Source of the DNA: Microbacteriaceae bacterium
Lineage (GTDB): Bacteria; Actinomycetota; Actinomycetes; Actinomycetales; Microbacteriaceae
DNA: 6,262 nucleotides
Assembly: GCA_026785785.1 (NCBI GenBank)
Contig: JAJAZI010000224.1
Location: forward strand, 1 to 6,262
Reading direction: 5' to 3'
How positions within the stretch are numbered: position 1 is the stretch's first letter; each line of letters starts with the position of its first letter. A model generated the notes under the pieces. That model had not been told where the DNA came from. It saw only the letters and a list, made by a program, of their open reading frames with translations, and did not search any database. Below, in pieces: positions 1 through 5,849 of the stretch. Both the position numbers and the translations under genes were made by a program.

Positions 1-203
1 ACGCCGAGGAGGCATCCTCGCCGCGGGGACGCCCCGGGGGCGCAACTGCCGAGGAGGCATCCTCGCCGCGGGGACGACCCGGAGGCGCAACTGCCGAGGA
101 GGCATCCCCGCCGCGGGGACGACCCGGGGGCGCATCTGCCGAGGAGGCATCCCCGCCGCGGGGACGCCCCGGGGGCGCATCTGCCGAGGAGGCATCCGGA
201 TGA
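1..203 (+). CDS. C-terminal end of upstream gene, probably RecO DNA-repair protein, with a repetitive tail (5' partial)
   Basis: Reading in the frame that begins at base 3, the sequence is open from the window edge to a TGA at 201-203. It encodes a repeated 15-residue unit, [15 protein letters not shown], four times, then AEEASG and stop. The frame choice rests on two facts. It ends in an ATGA overlap with the uppS start, a usual sign of translational coupling. Of the four sites that vary between copies, two are silent only in this frame (CGC/CGA and GGG/GGA), while the others give S/P and T/S. The other two forward frames are also open, so this is not proof. The RecO identity is inferred only from actinobacterial gene order (recO directly before uppS); no RecO domain is in view. 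The tail is rich in Gly, Pro, Ala and charged residues and is probably disordered. It could instead be the end of another gene. Confidence 0.55.
   Translation, partial: AEEASSPRGRPGGATAEEASSPRGRPGGATAEEASPPRGRPGGASAEEASPPRGRPGGASAEEASG
3..197 (+). repeat. 45-bp tandem repeat (minisatellite), four full copies and one partial
   Basis: Copies start at 3, 48, 93 and 138, with a 15-bp partial copy at 183-197, giving an exact 45-bp period (15 codons). Each begins GCCGAGGAGGCATCC. Copies differ at only a few positions, so the array is recent or homogenised. Each unit also holds a small GC hairpin around CGGGGACGCCCCG or its variant. Because 45 is a multiple of three, changes in copy number would lengthen or shorten the upstream protein without shifting its frame and would leave the uppS start intact. 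Confidence 0.95.
186..192 (+). promoter_or_regulatory. Ribosome binding site of uppS, lying in the last repeat unit
   Basis: GAGGAGG is a near-perfect Shine-Dalgarno, 7 nt before the ATG at 200. It decides that start over the in-frame ATG at 209, which would be about 16 nt away. The same heptamer recurs upstream at 6-12, 51-57, 96-102 and 141-147 as part of the tandem repeat, but no start codon follows those copies at a suitable distance. Confidence 0.85.
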
Positions 204-997
204 CTGCCATGACCCACCCCGACGCCGTGCCGTTCAAGCCACTCGACTGGACGGGCCTGTACCCGCCAGCACTTCCGACGGGCGCGGTGCCGGAGCACGT
301 TGCGATCGTCATGGACGGCAACGGCCGGTGGGCCAACGGCAAAGGGCTCACTCGGGTCGAGGGGCACAAGGCCGGGGAGGCGGCGCTCCTCGACGTCGTC
401 GCGGGAGCGATCCAGATCGGGGTGAAGCATCTTTCCGTCTACGCGTTCTCGACGGAGAACTGGAAGCGGTCGCCCGACGAGGTGCGCTTTCTGATGGGCT
501 TTAATCGCTCGGTGCTGCACCGCCGCCGCGACCAGCTCAACGACTGGGGCGTTCGGGTGCGTTGGGCGGGGCGGCGGCCCAGACTGTGGGCATCCGTCAT
601 CAACGAGCTGCAGTTCGCCGAGCACCTCACGGCGGGTAATTCGACTCTGACCCTCACGATGTGCGTGAACTACGGCGGCCGCACCGAGATCGCGGATGCT
701 GTGCGCACCCTCGCCGAGGAGGTCGCCGCCGGGCGGCTCAAGCCGTCCGGGATCACCGAGAAGTCGATCCAGCGGCACCTGTACGCGCCGGAGTTGCCCG
801 ATGTCGATCTGTTCGTGCGCAGCTCGGGCGAGCAGCGCACGAGCAACTTCATGCTCTGGCAGAGCGCCTACGCCGAGATGGTCTTCCTCGACACCCTCTG
901 GCCGGACTTCACCCGCGCCGACCTGTGGTGCGCGATCGAGCTCTACGCCTCGCGCAGCCGCCGCTTCGGCGGGGCCGTGGACGCTCCGGCGCCCTGA
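200..997 (+). CDS. uppS: Isoprenyl transferase (cis-prenyl, undecaprenyl/decaprenyl diphosphate synthase)
   Basis: This enzyme condenses isopentenyl diphosphate in cis onto an allylic diphosphate primer at the inner face of the membrane, giving the polyprenyl diphosphate that becomes the lipid carrier for peptidoglycan and other wall polymers. The 265-aa product has all the family signatures: MDGNGRWA at 38-45 with catalytic Asp39, GHKAG at 55-59, [11 protein letters not shown] at 81-91, and [11 protein letters not shown] at 207-217 followed by WQSAYAE, with Glu226 in the Mg-binding position. Key residues align with E. coli UppS at a constant offset of 13 (D26, H43, S71, N74, W75, R77, R194, E213). 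Wording such as [19 protein letters not shown] closely resembles the mycobacterial decaprenyl diphosphate synthase Rv2361c, as recalled. Chain length of the product cannot be read from sequence alone. It overlaps the upstream gene by 4 bp (ATGA), so co-translation is likely. Identity is secure. Confidence 0.97.
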   Translation: MTAMTHPDAVPFKPLDWTGLYPPALPTGAVPEHVAIVMDGNGRWANGKGLTRVEGHKAGEAALLDVVAGAIQIGVKHLSVYAFSTENWKRSPDEVRFLMGFNRSVLHRRRDQLNDWGVRVRWAGRRPRLWASVINELQFAEHLTAGNSTLTLTMCVNYGGRTEIADAVRTLAEEVAAGRLKPSGITEKSIQRHLYAPELPDVDLFVRSSGEQRTSNFMLWQSAYAEMVFLDTLWPDFTRADLWCAIELYASRSRRFGGAVDAPAP

Positions 998-1021
998 CCA
1001 GTCGGCCTCCCCGCGCTTCGC

Positions 1022-1106
1022 GTCGGAAACTCAGGAGATAGTGCGGGTACTGCCGCCGTGGGCGCTCGCGCGGCCACCGAGCGCACGAGTTTCCTGAGAT
1101 TCCGAC
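1022..1106 (+). repeat. 85-bp inverted-repeat intergenic element, copy 1
   Basis: It starts 25 bp after the uppS stop. The left end GTCGGAAACTCAGGAGA and the right end, read on the opposite strand as GTCGGAATCTCAGGAAA, match at 15 of 17 positions. Between them is a GC-rich core with an internal stem, GCCGC at 1052-1056 and GCGGC at 1070-1074. By hand alignment it matches copy 2 at about 67 of 85 positions with no gaps. No open reading frame of its own and no evident target-site duplication are seen. It could be a mobile palindromic repeat (REP/BIME or MITE type) or a conserved transcription terminator; the sequence does not decide. Confidence 0.85.
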
Positions 1107-1201
1107 AGTCGCGGCGATCGGCCGCGGATTCGTCCCGCACCCGCTGACGAATCACGCGACTGTCAGGGTCTGAGGGACCATCCCCCGTTTCCCGGGGAAA
1201 C
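1104..1201. other. Cluster of three hairpins between element copies 1 and 2
   Basis: A nested palindrome begins at the last three bases of element copy 1. Its outer arms GACAGTCGCG (1104-1113) and CGCGACTGTC (1155-1164) are perfect 10-bp complements, and its inner arms GATTCGT (1127-1133) and ACGAATC (1147-1153) are perfect 7-bp complements. Two small hairpins follow: GGTC/GACC (1167-1170, 1176-1179) and GTTTCC/GGAAAC (1187-1192, 1196-1201, loop of 3). No T-run follows any of them. They may form a terminator region for uppS, a structured RNA, or part of a larger mobile element. The rest of the gap to 1225 shows nothing recognisable. Confidence 0.55.
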
Positions 1202-1225
1202 CCCGCCGCTGAGTTAGCGCCCGGT

Positions 1226-1310
1226 GTCGGAAACTCAGGAGATTCACCCGGTATTGCCGCGGGGCGTGCTCCTGCGGCCGCTGAGCGGACGGGTTTCCTG
1301 AATTTCCGAC
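1226..1310 (+). repeat. 85-bp inverted-repeat intergenic element, copy 2
   Basis: It has the same length as copy 1 and lies 119 bp after it in the same orientation. The left end is GTCGGAAACTCAGGAGATTC and the right end, reverse-complemented, is GTCGGAAATTCAGGAAACCC. The first 18 bases are identical to copy 1. The internal stem is kept: GCCGC at 1256-1260 pairs with GCGGC at 1274-1278, and with wobble pairs it can extend to nine pairs (1256-1264 with 1270-1278). Confidence 0.87.
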
Positions 1311-1411
1311 CTGAGCCGATTGACAGGGGAGAGCGTCGAGCGCTTCGATCGGCAGCGGCACAGCAGTTGCCCTGGTTTCCCGTGGTGCAAAAGACGCGGG
1401 AGGCCAGTCGG

Positions 1412-1438
1412 TTGTTCCGAACACCGAATGACTAGGGT
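1412..1438 (+). promoter_or_regulatory. Candidate promoter of the oxidoreductase gene, with a small palindrome
   Basis: TAGGGT at 1433-1438 fits the TANNNT -10 pattern of actinobacterial housekeeping promoters, and TTGTTC at 1412-1417 is a possible -35 (15-nt spacer, a little short). A start site about 7 nt past the -10 would fall on or next to the ATG at 1445, which suggests a leaderless mRNA, although AGGGTGG could also act as a weak ribosome binding site. The odd palindrome TGTTC-C-GAACA (1413-1423) covers the -35 and could be an operator. A perfect TTGACA also occurs at 1320-1325, but it has only a poor -10 (TTCGAT). Confidence 0.4.
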
Positions 1439-1444
1439 GGCCTC

Positions 1445-2500
1445 ATGCCGGCCATCCTCGCCCCCACCCGCACCGGAATCATCGGATTCGGCCTGTCCGG
1501 CCGGGTCTTCCATGCTCCCTTTCTCGCCACGAACCCCGCGTTCTCGCTCGATCTGATCGCGACGGGCGATGCCGGACGCCAGGCGGACGCGCACACACGG
1601 CATCCGAATGCCACCATCGTCGCAACACCCGAGGACCTGCTCGCCCGGGCCGACGAGCTCGACCTCGTCGTGCTCGCCTCGCCCGCCCACGTGCACCTCG
1701 AGCAGGGCCTGGCGGCCCTTGAGGCCGGCCTCGCGGTCGTCGTCGACAAGCCGTTCGCGGCATCCGTCGCCGAGGCCGAGACCCTCATCAAGGCCGCCGA
1801 GAGGGTCGGCCACCCGCTCATCGTCTTCCAGAACCGGCGCTGGGACAGCGACTTCCTCACCCTGAAGAAGCTCCTCGCCTCCGGGCGTCTCGGGCGGGTA
1901 CATCGCTTCGAGTCGACTTTCGAACGGTTCTCGCCCGCCGTGCGCGACCGCTGGCAGGACACCACGACGATCGCCCAGGGTGCCGGCATCACCTTCGACC
2001 TCGGCAGCCATCTCATCGACCAAGCGCTCCAGCTGTTCGGACCGGCCGTGCTCATCCACGCCGAGACCGACGCGATCCGCCCGGGCGGGGTGAGCGATGA
2101 CGAGGCGTTCGTGTCGCTGCGGCACGAGAGCGGGGTGCGCTCGCACCTCAACCTGTCCAGGGTCGCTGCGCAGAGCGGGCCCAGGTTCCGGATGCTCGGA
2201 TCCGACGCCGCGTACGTAGTGCACGGCCTCGATCGGCAGGAGGCCGACCTCAAGGCCGGAGCCCTGCCGACCGACGAGGGCTACGGTGTCGAGGACTCCT
2301 CTTCCTGGGGCATGCTCGGCGTCGACGGATCGGATGCCCCGTTCGAGCCGGTGCCGAGCGAACGCGGGGACTATCCCGCTTTCTACACGGGAGTCGCCGC
2401 CTGTATTCGCGATGGAGCGCCTCTTCCGGTCGACCCGCGCGACTCGCTCAAGGTCGTGCGGCTCATCGCCGAGGTGCACGAGTGGGCCGCGCGCGGCTGA
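1445..2500 (+). CDS. Gfo/Idh/MocA-family NAD(P)-dependent oxidoreductase
   Basis: This is a cytoplasmic dehydrogenase of the family that oxidises or reduces sugars, inositols and related polyols. The 351-aa protein starts with a Rossmann fold: GFGLSG at 14-19 within a GIIGFGLSGRVFHAPF stretch, and SPAHVHLE near 79-86. Next comes DKPFA at 101-105, in place of the common EKP, whose Lys102 is the conserved family lysine. The C-terminal substrate domain carries G181-x3-D185-x3-H189-x2-D192, the usual catalytic Asp/His pattern. The opening resembles the scyllo-inositol dehydrogenase branch (IolW/YvaA, YdgJ), but this is too little to name the substrate. Length is normal for the family. The ATG at 1445 was chosen because it directly precedes the Rossmann strand and sits just after a -10-like TAGGGT. 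It is separated from uppS by 447 bp and from the next gene by 206 bp, so it is probably transcribed alone. Confidence 0.93.
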   Translation: MPAILAPTRTGIIGFGLSGRVFHAPFLATNPAFSLDLIATGDAGRQADAHTRHPNATIVATPEDLLARADELDLVVLASPAHVHLEQGLAALEAGLAVVVDKPFAASVAEAETLIKAAERVGHPLIVFQNRRWDSDFLTLKKLLASGRLGRVHRFESTFERFSPAVRDRWQDTTTIAQGAGITFDLGSHLIDQALQLFGPAVLIHAETDAIRPGGVSDDEAFVSLRHESGVRSHLNLSRVAAQSGPRFRMLGSDAAYVVHGLDRQEADLKAGALPTDEGYGVEDSSSWGMLGVDGSDAPFEPVPSERGDYPAFYTGVAACIRDGAPLPVDPRDSLKVVRLIAEVHEWAARG

Positions 2501-2670
2501 ATCGAGCGGTCGCGTGTCGGACCGAGGTGTCCGCGGGTTGGCGCCGCCACCCGCACACGAGTCACGCGCAACCGCAGGCCGAACCAGCACATCCGATCGC
2601 CCCACCCGGGCATCCGCACGAATCTATCAACTTCGCACGGGAACTCGCATGAAAGCGGCGCGGCAGCACC

Positions 2671-2698
2671 CTGACGTGGTCGGCACGGTAGGTACAAG
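2671..2698 (+). promoter_or_regulatory. Candidate promoter of the class-V aminotransferase-like gene
   Basis: CTGACG at 2671-2676 resembles a -35, and TACAAG at 2693-2698 resembles a -10, with a 16-nt spacer. The implied start site is at about 2705-2707, on or next to the ATG at 2707. No convincing Shine-Dalgarno lies at a useful distance (GGAA ends only 2 nt before the ATG), which also fits a leaderless transcript. The rest of the 2501-2706 gap has one weak hairpin (CGGAC/GTCCG, 2518-2533) and no copy of the 85-bp element. Confidence 0.35.
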
Positions 2699-2706
2699 AT
2701 GGAACC

Positions 2707-3783
2707 ATGACTGAGACCAGCGAGGCCACCAGCCGGACAGCATCCGCCGGGTTCGAACGCGCGCGGGAGAGTTTCGGCGAGGCGCACGGATACCTCGCCG
2801 CCGCCTCGAACGGGATCCCCACGAAGGAGACTGTCGCCGCCCTCCAGCGCGACCTTGACTTATGGGCAAGCGCCCACCGCGACCCGCAGGACTACGACCC
2901 GATCATCGCGCGCACCCGCGCCGACTACGCGCGGCTCGTCGGCGTCGGCGTCGACCGGGTTGCGACGGGGTCGCAGACATCGGCGCTCACCAGCGTCATC
3001 GCCGCCAGCGTGCCATCCGGAGCCGAGGTGCTCTGCGTCGAGGGCGACTTCAGCTCGCTCGTGTTCCCATTCCTGGAGCGGCATCGGATTCGGGTGCGTC
3101 ACGTGCCCATCGAGCGTCTCGCGGATTCGATCGAGGACGACACCTGGCTCGTCGTCTTCTCGCATATCCAGTCGGCGACGGGCGTCGTGGCCGATGTGCC
3201 GGCCATCATCGATGCCGCCTCACACCAGGCCGCGTACACGCTGTGCGACACGACCCAGTCTGCGGGGGTGCGCCCCGTGGATGCCTCGCTCTTCGACGCG
3301 ACGGTGTGCCATGCCTACAAGTGGCTGTGCTCGCCGCGCGGGGTCGCGTTCCTGACGCTCTCGACGAGGTTCCAGAAGCTGCTCACGCCGGTGCAGGCGG
3401 GCTGGTACGCCGGGGACGACGTGTGGCAGTCCTGCTACGGCCCGGCGATGCGACTCGCAACGACGGCGCGCCAGTTCGACGTGTCGCCGGCCTGGCAGGC
3501 CTGGGTCGGTGCAGAGCCGGCCGTCCGGATGTTCGCGGACCTCGACATGAACGAGGTGTGGTCGCACGCGAGCAGGTTGGGCGACAGCCTGTGCGACGCG
3601 CTCGGAATCCCACAGCAGCATCAGGCGATCGTGACGTGGGCGGATCCGGAGCGCGCGGACCTGGAGAAACTCGTCGCCGCGGGCATCCGCGCATCCGGTC
3701 GGGCCGGACGCCTTCGCGCCTCGTTCCATCTCTGGAACGACGACGACGACGTCGCGGCGGTCGTTCGGACGCTGCGCGGCTGA
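2707..3783 (+). CDS. Class-V aminotransferase-fold PLP-dependent enzyme
   Basis: The 358-aa protein is a fold-type I PLP enzyme of the class V group (cysteine desulfurase, kynureninase and isopenicillin N epimerase relatives). Visible landmarks, in order, are: TGSQTSAL at 87-94, the phosphate-cup loop; SHIQSATG at 152-159; CDTTQSAG at 180-187, where Asp181 should contact the PLP ring nitrogen and Gln184 the cofactor; and HAYKWLCSPRG at 202-212, where Lys205 is the Schiff-base lysine. The end, RASFHLWNDDDDV, is the common C-terminal motif of these proteins. All cofactor residues are present, so it should be active. The substrate is not readable: no cysteine-desulfurase loop stands out, and similarity to kynureninase is only at fold level. 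The ATG at 2707 is the first in-frame start. It has its own probable promoter and no coupled neighbour. Confidence 0.9.
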   Translation: MTETSEATSRTASAGFERARESFGEAHGYLAAASNGIPTKETVAALQRDLDLWASAHRDPQDYDPIIARTRADYARLVGVGVDRVATGSQTSALTSVIAASVPSGAEVLCVEGDFSSLVFPFLERHRIRVRHVPIERLADSIEDDTWLVVFSHIQSATGVVADVPAIIDAASHQAAYTLCDTTQSAGVRPVDASLFDATVCHAYKWLCSPRGVAFLTLSTRFQKLLTPVQAGWYAGDDVWQSCYGPAMRLATTARQFDVSPAWQAWVGAEPAVRMFADLDMNEVWSHASRLGDSLCDALGIPQQHQAIVTWADPERADLEKLVAAGIRASGRAGRLRASFHLWNDDDDVAAVVRTLRG

Positions 3784-3792
3784 AATTCCTGC

Positions 3793-3807
3793 GCGGCGTT
3801 GCGCCGT
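3793..3807 (+). terminator. Small hairpin just after the class-V gene, possible terminator
   Basis: CGGCG (3794-3798) and CGCCG (3802-3806) form a 5-bp stem with a 3-nt loop, 10 nt after the stop codon, extendable by one G-T pair. No T-run follows, so this is weak; many actinobacterial terminators lack a T-tract. Confidence 0.25.
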
Positions 3808-3834
3808 CCGCGTCTCTCGCCTGTTCGTCTCTGT

Positions 3835-3877
3835 GCCCATACCTTCCTCGTCGTTTCAGCCCATACCTTCCTCGTCG
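3835..3877 (+). repeat. 19-bp direct repeat, two copies 24 bp apart
   Basis: GCCCATACCTTCCTCGTCG occurs at 3835-3853 and again at 3859-3877 with no mismatch, separated by TTTCA. The second copy ends 14 bp before element copy 3. It could be a slippage or recombination product, a paired binding site, or the remnant of another repeat family. I see no gene in it. Confidence 0.85.
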
Positions 3878-3891
3878 AGTCGCTCGATCGC

Positions 3892-3976
3892 GTCGCAAAT
3901 TCAGGAAACCCGGTCTCCTAATCCGAATTGTTCGCCGTGGTGGCGAAGTTCTCAGCGCACTTCCTGAATTTCCGAC
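3892..3976 (+). repeat. 85-bp inverted-repeat intergenic element, copy 3
   Basis: The left end GTCGCAAATTCAGGAA and the right end, reverse-complemented as GTCGGAAATTCAGGAA, differ at one base. The length is again exactly 85 bp. The core differs from copies 1 and 2 but carries its own perfect hairpin, TTCGCC (3931-3936) and GGCGAA (3942-3947) with loop GTGGT. The AGCGCAC block before the right end is shared with copy 1, indicating the same orientation. The preceding bases TCGC are also shared with copy 1, so the element may extend slightly to the left. Confidence 0.87.
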
Positions 3977-4116
3977 GGTGTGCGGCGCGGGCGGCGGATG
4001 CTGGTGCGCTGGCTGAGGCTGAGTCCCTGCCGTGCACCGGGCGCGCGGGACCACGCGAACGCGGCGCTACCGCAGGCACGCGCTACCCAACGGCGGGCGT
4101 GACCGCGCCCCTTCGC

Positions 4117-4169
4117 TAGGCTGGGACTTTCGCATCCGACCGCGCATCCAGCGCGGCTTTCTCTTGGAG
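4117..4169 (+). promoter_or_regulatory. Probable glyS promoter -10 and ribosome binding site
   Basis: TAGGCT at 4117-4122 fits the TANNNT -10 pattern; no good -35 lies at 16-18 nt, and the TGAC-containing GTGACC at 4099-4104 is too close. A start near 4129 would give a leader of about 47 nt. GGAG at 4166-4169 lies 6 nt before the GTG at 4176 and is the ribosome binding site that fixes this start. The stretch 3977-4116 shows nothing else I can name. Confidence 0.5.
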
Positions 4170-4175
4170 TTCCCC

Positions 4176-5561
4176 GTGGCCAACGCCTCCCGTCTCGATC
4201 CGGTCATCAACCTCGCCAAGCGCCGAGGCTTCGTCTTCCAGGCGGGGGAGATCTACGGCGGATCCCGCTCGGCCTGGGATTACGGGCCGCTCGGCGTCGC
4301 CCTCAAGGAGAACATCAAGCGCCAGTGGTGGCAGTACATGGTGCAGGGCCGGGAGGATGTCGTCGGTCTCGATTCCTCCGTGATCCTTCCCAAGCAGGTG
4401 TGGGAGGCATCCGGTCACGTCAAGGTCTTCAGCGATCCGCTCGTCGAGTCGCTGCACACCCACAAGCGCTACCGCGCCGACCACCTGATCGAGCAGTACG
4501 AGGAGAAGCACGGGCATCCGCCGGCCAACGGGCTCGCCGACATCCGCGATCCCGAGACGGGCCAGCCCGGCTCCTGGACCGAGCCGCAGAACTTCTCCGG
4601 CCTGCTCAAGACCTTCCTCGGCCCCGTCGACAACGAGCAGGGGATGCACTACCTGCGCCCGGAGACCGCCCAGGGCATCTTCGTCAACTTCGCCAACGTG
4701 CTCGGCGCGTCGCGCCAGAAGCCGCCGTTCGGCATCGGCCAGATCGGCAAGAGCTTCCGCAATGAGATCACGCCCGGAAACTTCATCTTCCGCACTCGCG
4801 AGTTCGAGCAGATGGAGATGGAATTCTTCGTCGAGCCGGGGACGGATGCCGATTGGCACCAGTACTGGATCGACCATCGCCTCGCCTGGTACACCGACCT
4901 CGGCATCGACCCTGAGAACCTGCGCCTGTTCGAGCACCCCGCCGAGAAGCTCTCGCACTACTCGACCCGCACGGTCGACATCGAGTACCGCTTTGGCTTC
5001 CAGGGCAGCCAGTGGGGTGAGCTCGAGGGCATCGCGAATCGCACCGACTTCGACCTGAAGACGCACTCCGAGGCATCCGGAACCGACCTGTCCTACTTCG
5101 ACCAGACCAAGAACGAGCGCTGGTTCCCGTACGTCATCGAGCCGGCGGCGGGACTCACCCGCTCGCTGATGGCGTTCCTCGTCGACGCGTATTCCGAGGA
5201 CGAGGCGCCGAACACCAAGGGCGGCGTCGACAAGCGCACCGTACTGCGGCTCGACCGGAGGCTCGCGCCGATCAAGGTCGCCGTGCTCCCGCTGTCGCGC
5301 AACGAGCGCCTGTCGCCGGTCGCGCGGGAGCTCGCCGCCGACCTCCGCAAGATCTGGAACATCGAGTTCGACGACGCCGGGGCCATCGGGCGGCGTTACC
5401 GCCGCCAAGACGAGATCGGCACGCCGTTCTGCGTCACCGTCGACTTCGACACGCTCGACGACAATGCCGTGACCGTGCGCGAGCGCGACAGCATGGCGCA
5501 GGAGCGCGTGTCGCTCGATCGCGTGCGCGGTTACCTCGCCGAGCAGCTGATCGGCGCGTAG
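4176..5561 (+). CDS. glyS: Glycyl-tRNA synthetase (class II, homodimeric type)
   Basis: This enzyme charges tRNA-Gly with glycine in the cytoplasm. From the GTG at 4176 the protein is 461 aa, close to the roughly 460 aa usual for actinobacterial GlyRS. The N-terminus has the conserved [20 protein letters not shown] and then AWDYGPLG (33-40), the motif 1 region. FRNEI (194-198) with [14 protein letters not shown] (205-218) is motif 2, and GLTR (326-329) holds the motif 3 arginine. The anticodon-binding domain begins near 363 ([13 protein letters not shown]), and the final [14 protein letters not shown] is typical. An upstream ATG at 4032 is open in the same frame but would add 48 residues of Arg-rich, unconserved sequence and has the -10-like TAGGCT inside it, so I reject that start. 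No T-box-like leader is visible. It is followed by a 288-bp gap. Confidence 0.97.
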   Translation: MANASRLDPVINLAKRRGFVFQAGEIYGGSRSAWDYGPLGVALKENIKRQWWQYMVQGREDVVGLDSSVILPKQVWEASGHVKVFSDPLVESLHTHKRYRADHLIEQYEEKHGHPPANGLADIRDPETGQPGSWTEPQNFSGLLKTFLGPVDNEQGMHYLRPETAQGIFVNFANVLGASRQKPPFGIGQIGKSFRNEITPGNFIFRTREFEQMEMEFFVEPGTDADWHQYWIDHRLAWYTDLGIDPENLRLFEHPAEKLSHYSTRTVDIEYRFGFQGSQWGELEGIANRTDFDLKTHSEASGTDLSYFDQTKNERWFPYVIEPAAGLTRSLMAFLVDAYSEDEAPNTKGGVDKRTVLRLDRRLAPIKVAVLPLSRNERLSPVARELAADLRKIWNIEFDDAGAIGRRYRRQDEIGTPFCVTVDFDTLDDNAVTVRERDSMAQERVSLDRVRGYLAEQLIGA

Positions 5562-5610
5562 TCAGTCCGGCGGGGGAGCGGCCCGGCACGTAATTGGCCC
5601 GGCGCGGGAG

Positions 5611-5648
5611 CGGCCACCGGCCGCCCTCCGCCGCCCGCCCGGTGGCGG
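5611..5648 (+). terminator. GC-rich hairpin after glyS, probable terminator
   Basis: GCCACCGG (5613-5620) pairs perfectly with CCGGTGGC (5639-5646) across an 18-nt loop, with two more pairs possible beyond one mismatch. It lies about 50 bp after the glyS stop. No T-run follows. The preceding 5562-5610 contains two near copies of a GGAGCGGCC motif and nothing else I can name. Confidence 0.45.
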
Positions 5649-5719
5649 CCGTCGGTCAGGGCCGGTCCGGTGGCGCGACCCGTTGATTCCCCGTGCTGCT
5701 GCGCGCGGTCGCTCCCCGC

Positions 5720-5804
5720 GGGAAATTCAGGAACCGCGGCGGCACAGCCACCAACACGCGGGGCGATTACGCGCTCGTCGCAGCCGGGTTCCTGAGTTTC
5801 CGAC
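5720..5804 (+). repeat. 85-bp inverted-repeat intergenic element, copy 4 (left tip altered)
   Basis: The left end GGGAAATTCAGGAACC matches the right end, which reverse-complemented reads GTCGGAAACTCAGGAACC, except that the TC of the GTCGG tip is missing and one C/T differs. The core shares CGCGGGGCG with copy 2 in the same orientation but is otherwise diverged. It ends 45 bp before the next gene, so unlike the other copies it lies close to a promoter and start region. Confidence 0.78.
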
Positions 5805-5849
5805 GAAGCGACGGGAATATTGCGTGGCGCTGCGGCGGTTGCCAATTGG

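Noticed and set aside
3..197. CRISPR array
   Set aside because: Units are contiguous 45-bp tandem copies without unique spacers and read as an open coding frame.
1022..1106. Insertion sequence with target-site duplication
   Set aside because: The element has no room for a transposase and I found no duplicated flanking bases at any of the four copies.
1320..1349. Promoter with perfect TTGACA at 1320-1325
   Set aside because: The -10 at the right distance (TTCGAT) is poor, and the start codon is about 90 bp further on. It is kept only as a remark under the better candidate at 1412-1438.
1244..2605. Long minus-strand open frame (453 codons) opposite the oxidoreductase
   Set aside because: Its product shows no recognisable domain and it is antiparallel to a gene with clear Rossmann and catalytic motifs. 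Long antisense frames are expected in GC-rich DNA.
2862..4016. Plus-strand open frame of 384 codons overlapping the class-V gene
   Set aside because: The translation is Arg/Gly/Ala-rich and unconserved, and it runs through element copy 3. It is an out-of-frame shadow.
4032..4175. N-terminal extension of GlyRS from the ATG at 4032
   Set aside because: The 48 extra residues are Arg-rich and unlike any GlyRS start, while GTG 4176 has a GGAG ribosome binding site at 6 nt and gives the normal length.
4117..4175. Riboswitch or T-box in the glyS leader
   Set aside because: The leader is only about 47 nt and shows no T-box-like sequence or specifier stem.
4116..5408. Long minus-strand open frame (430 codons) opposite glyS
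   Set aside because: It mirrors glyS codons with G/C at third positions and has low-complexity content without domains, so it is a shadow frame.
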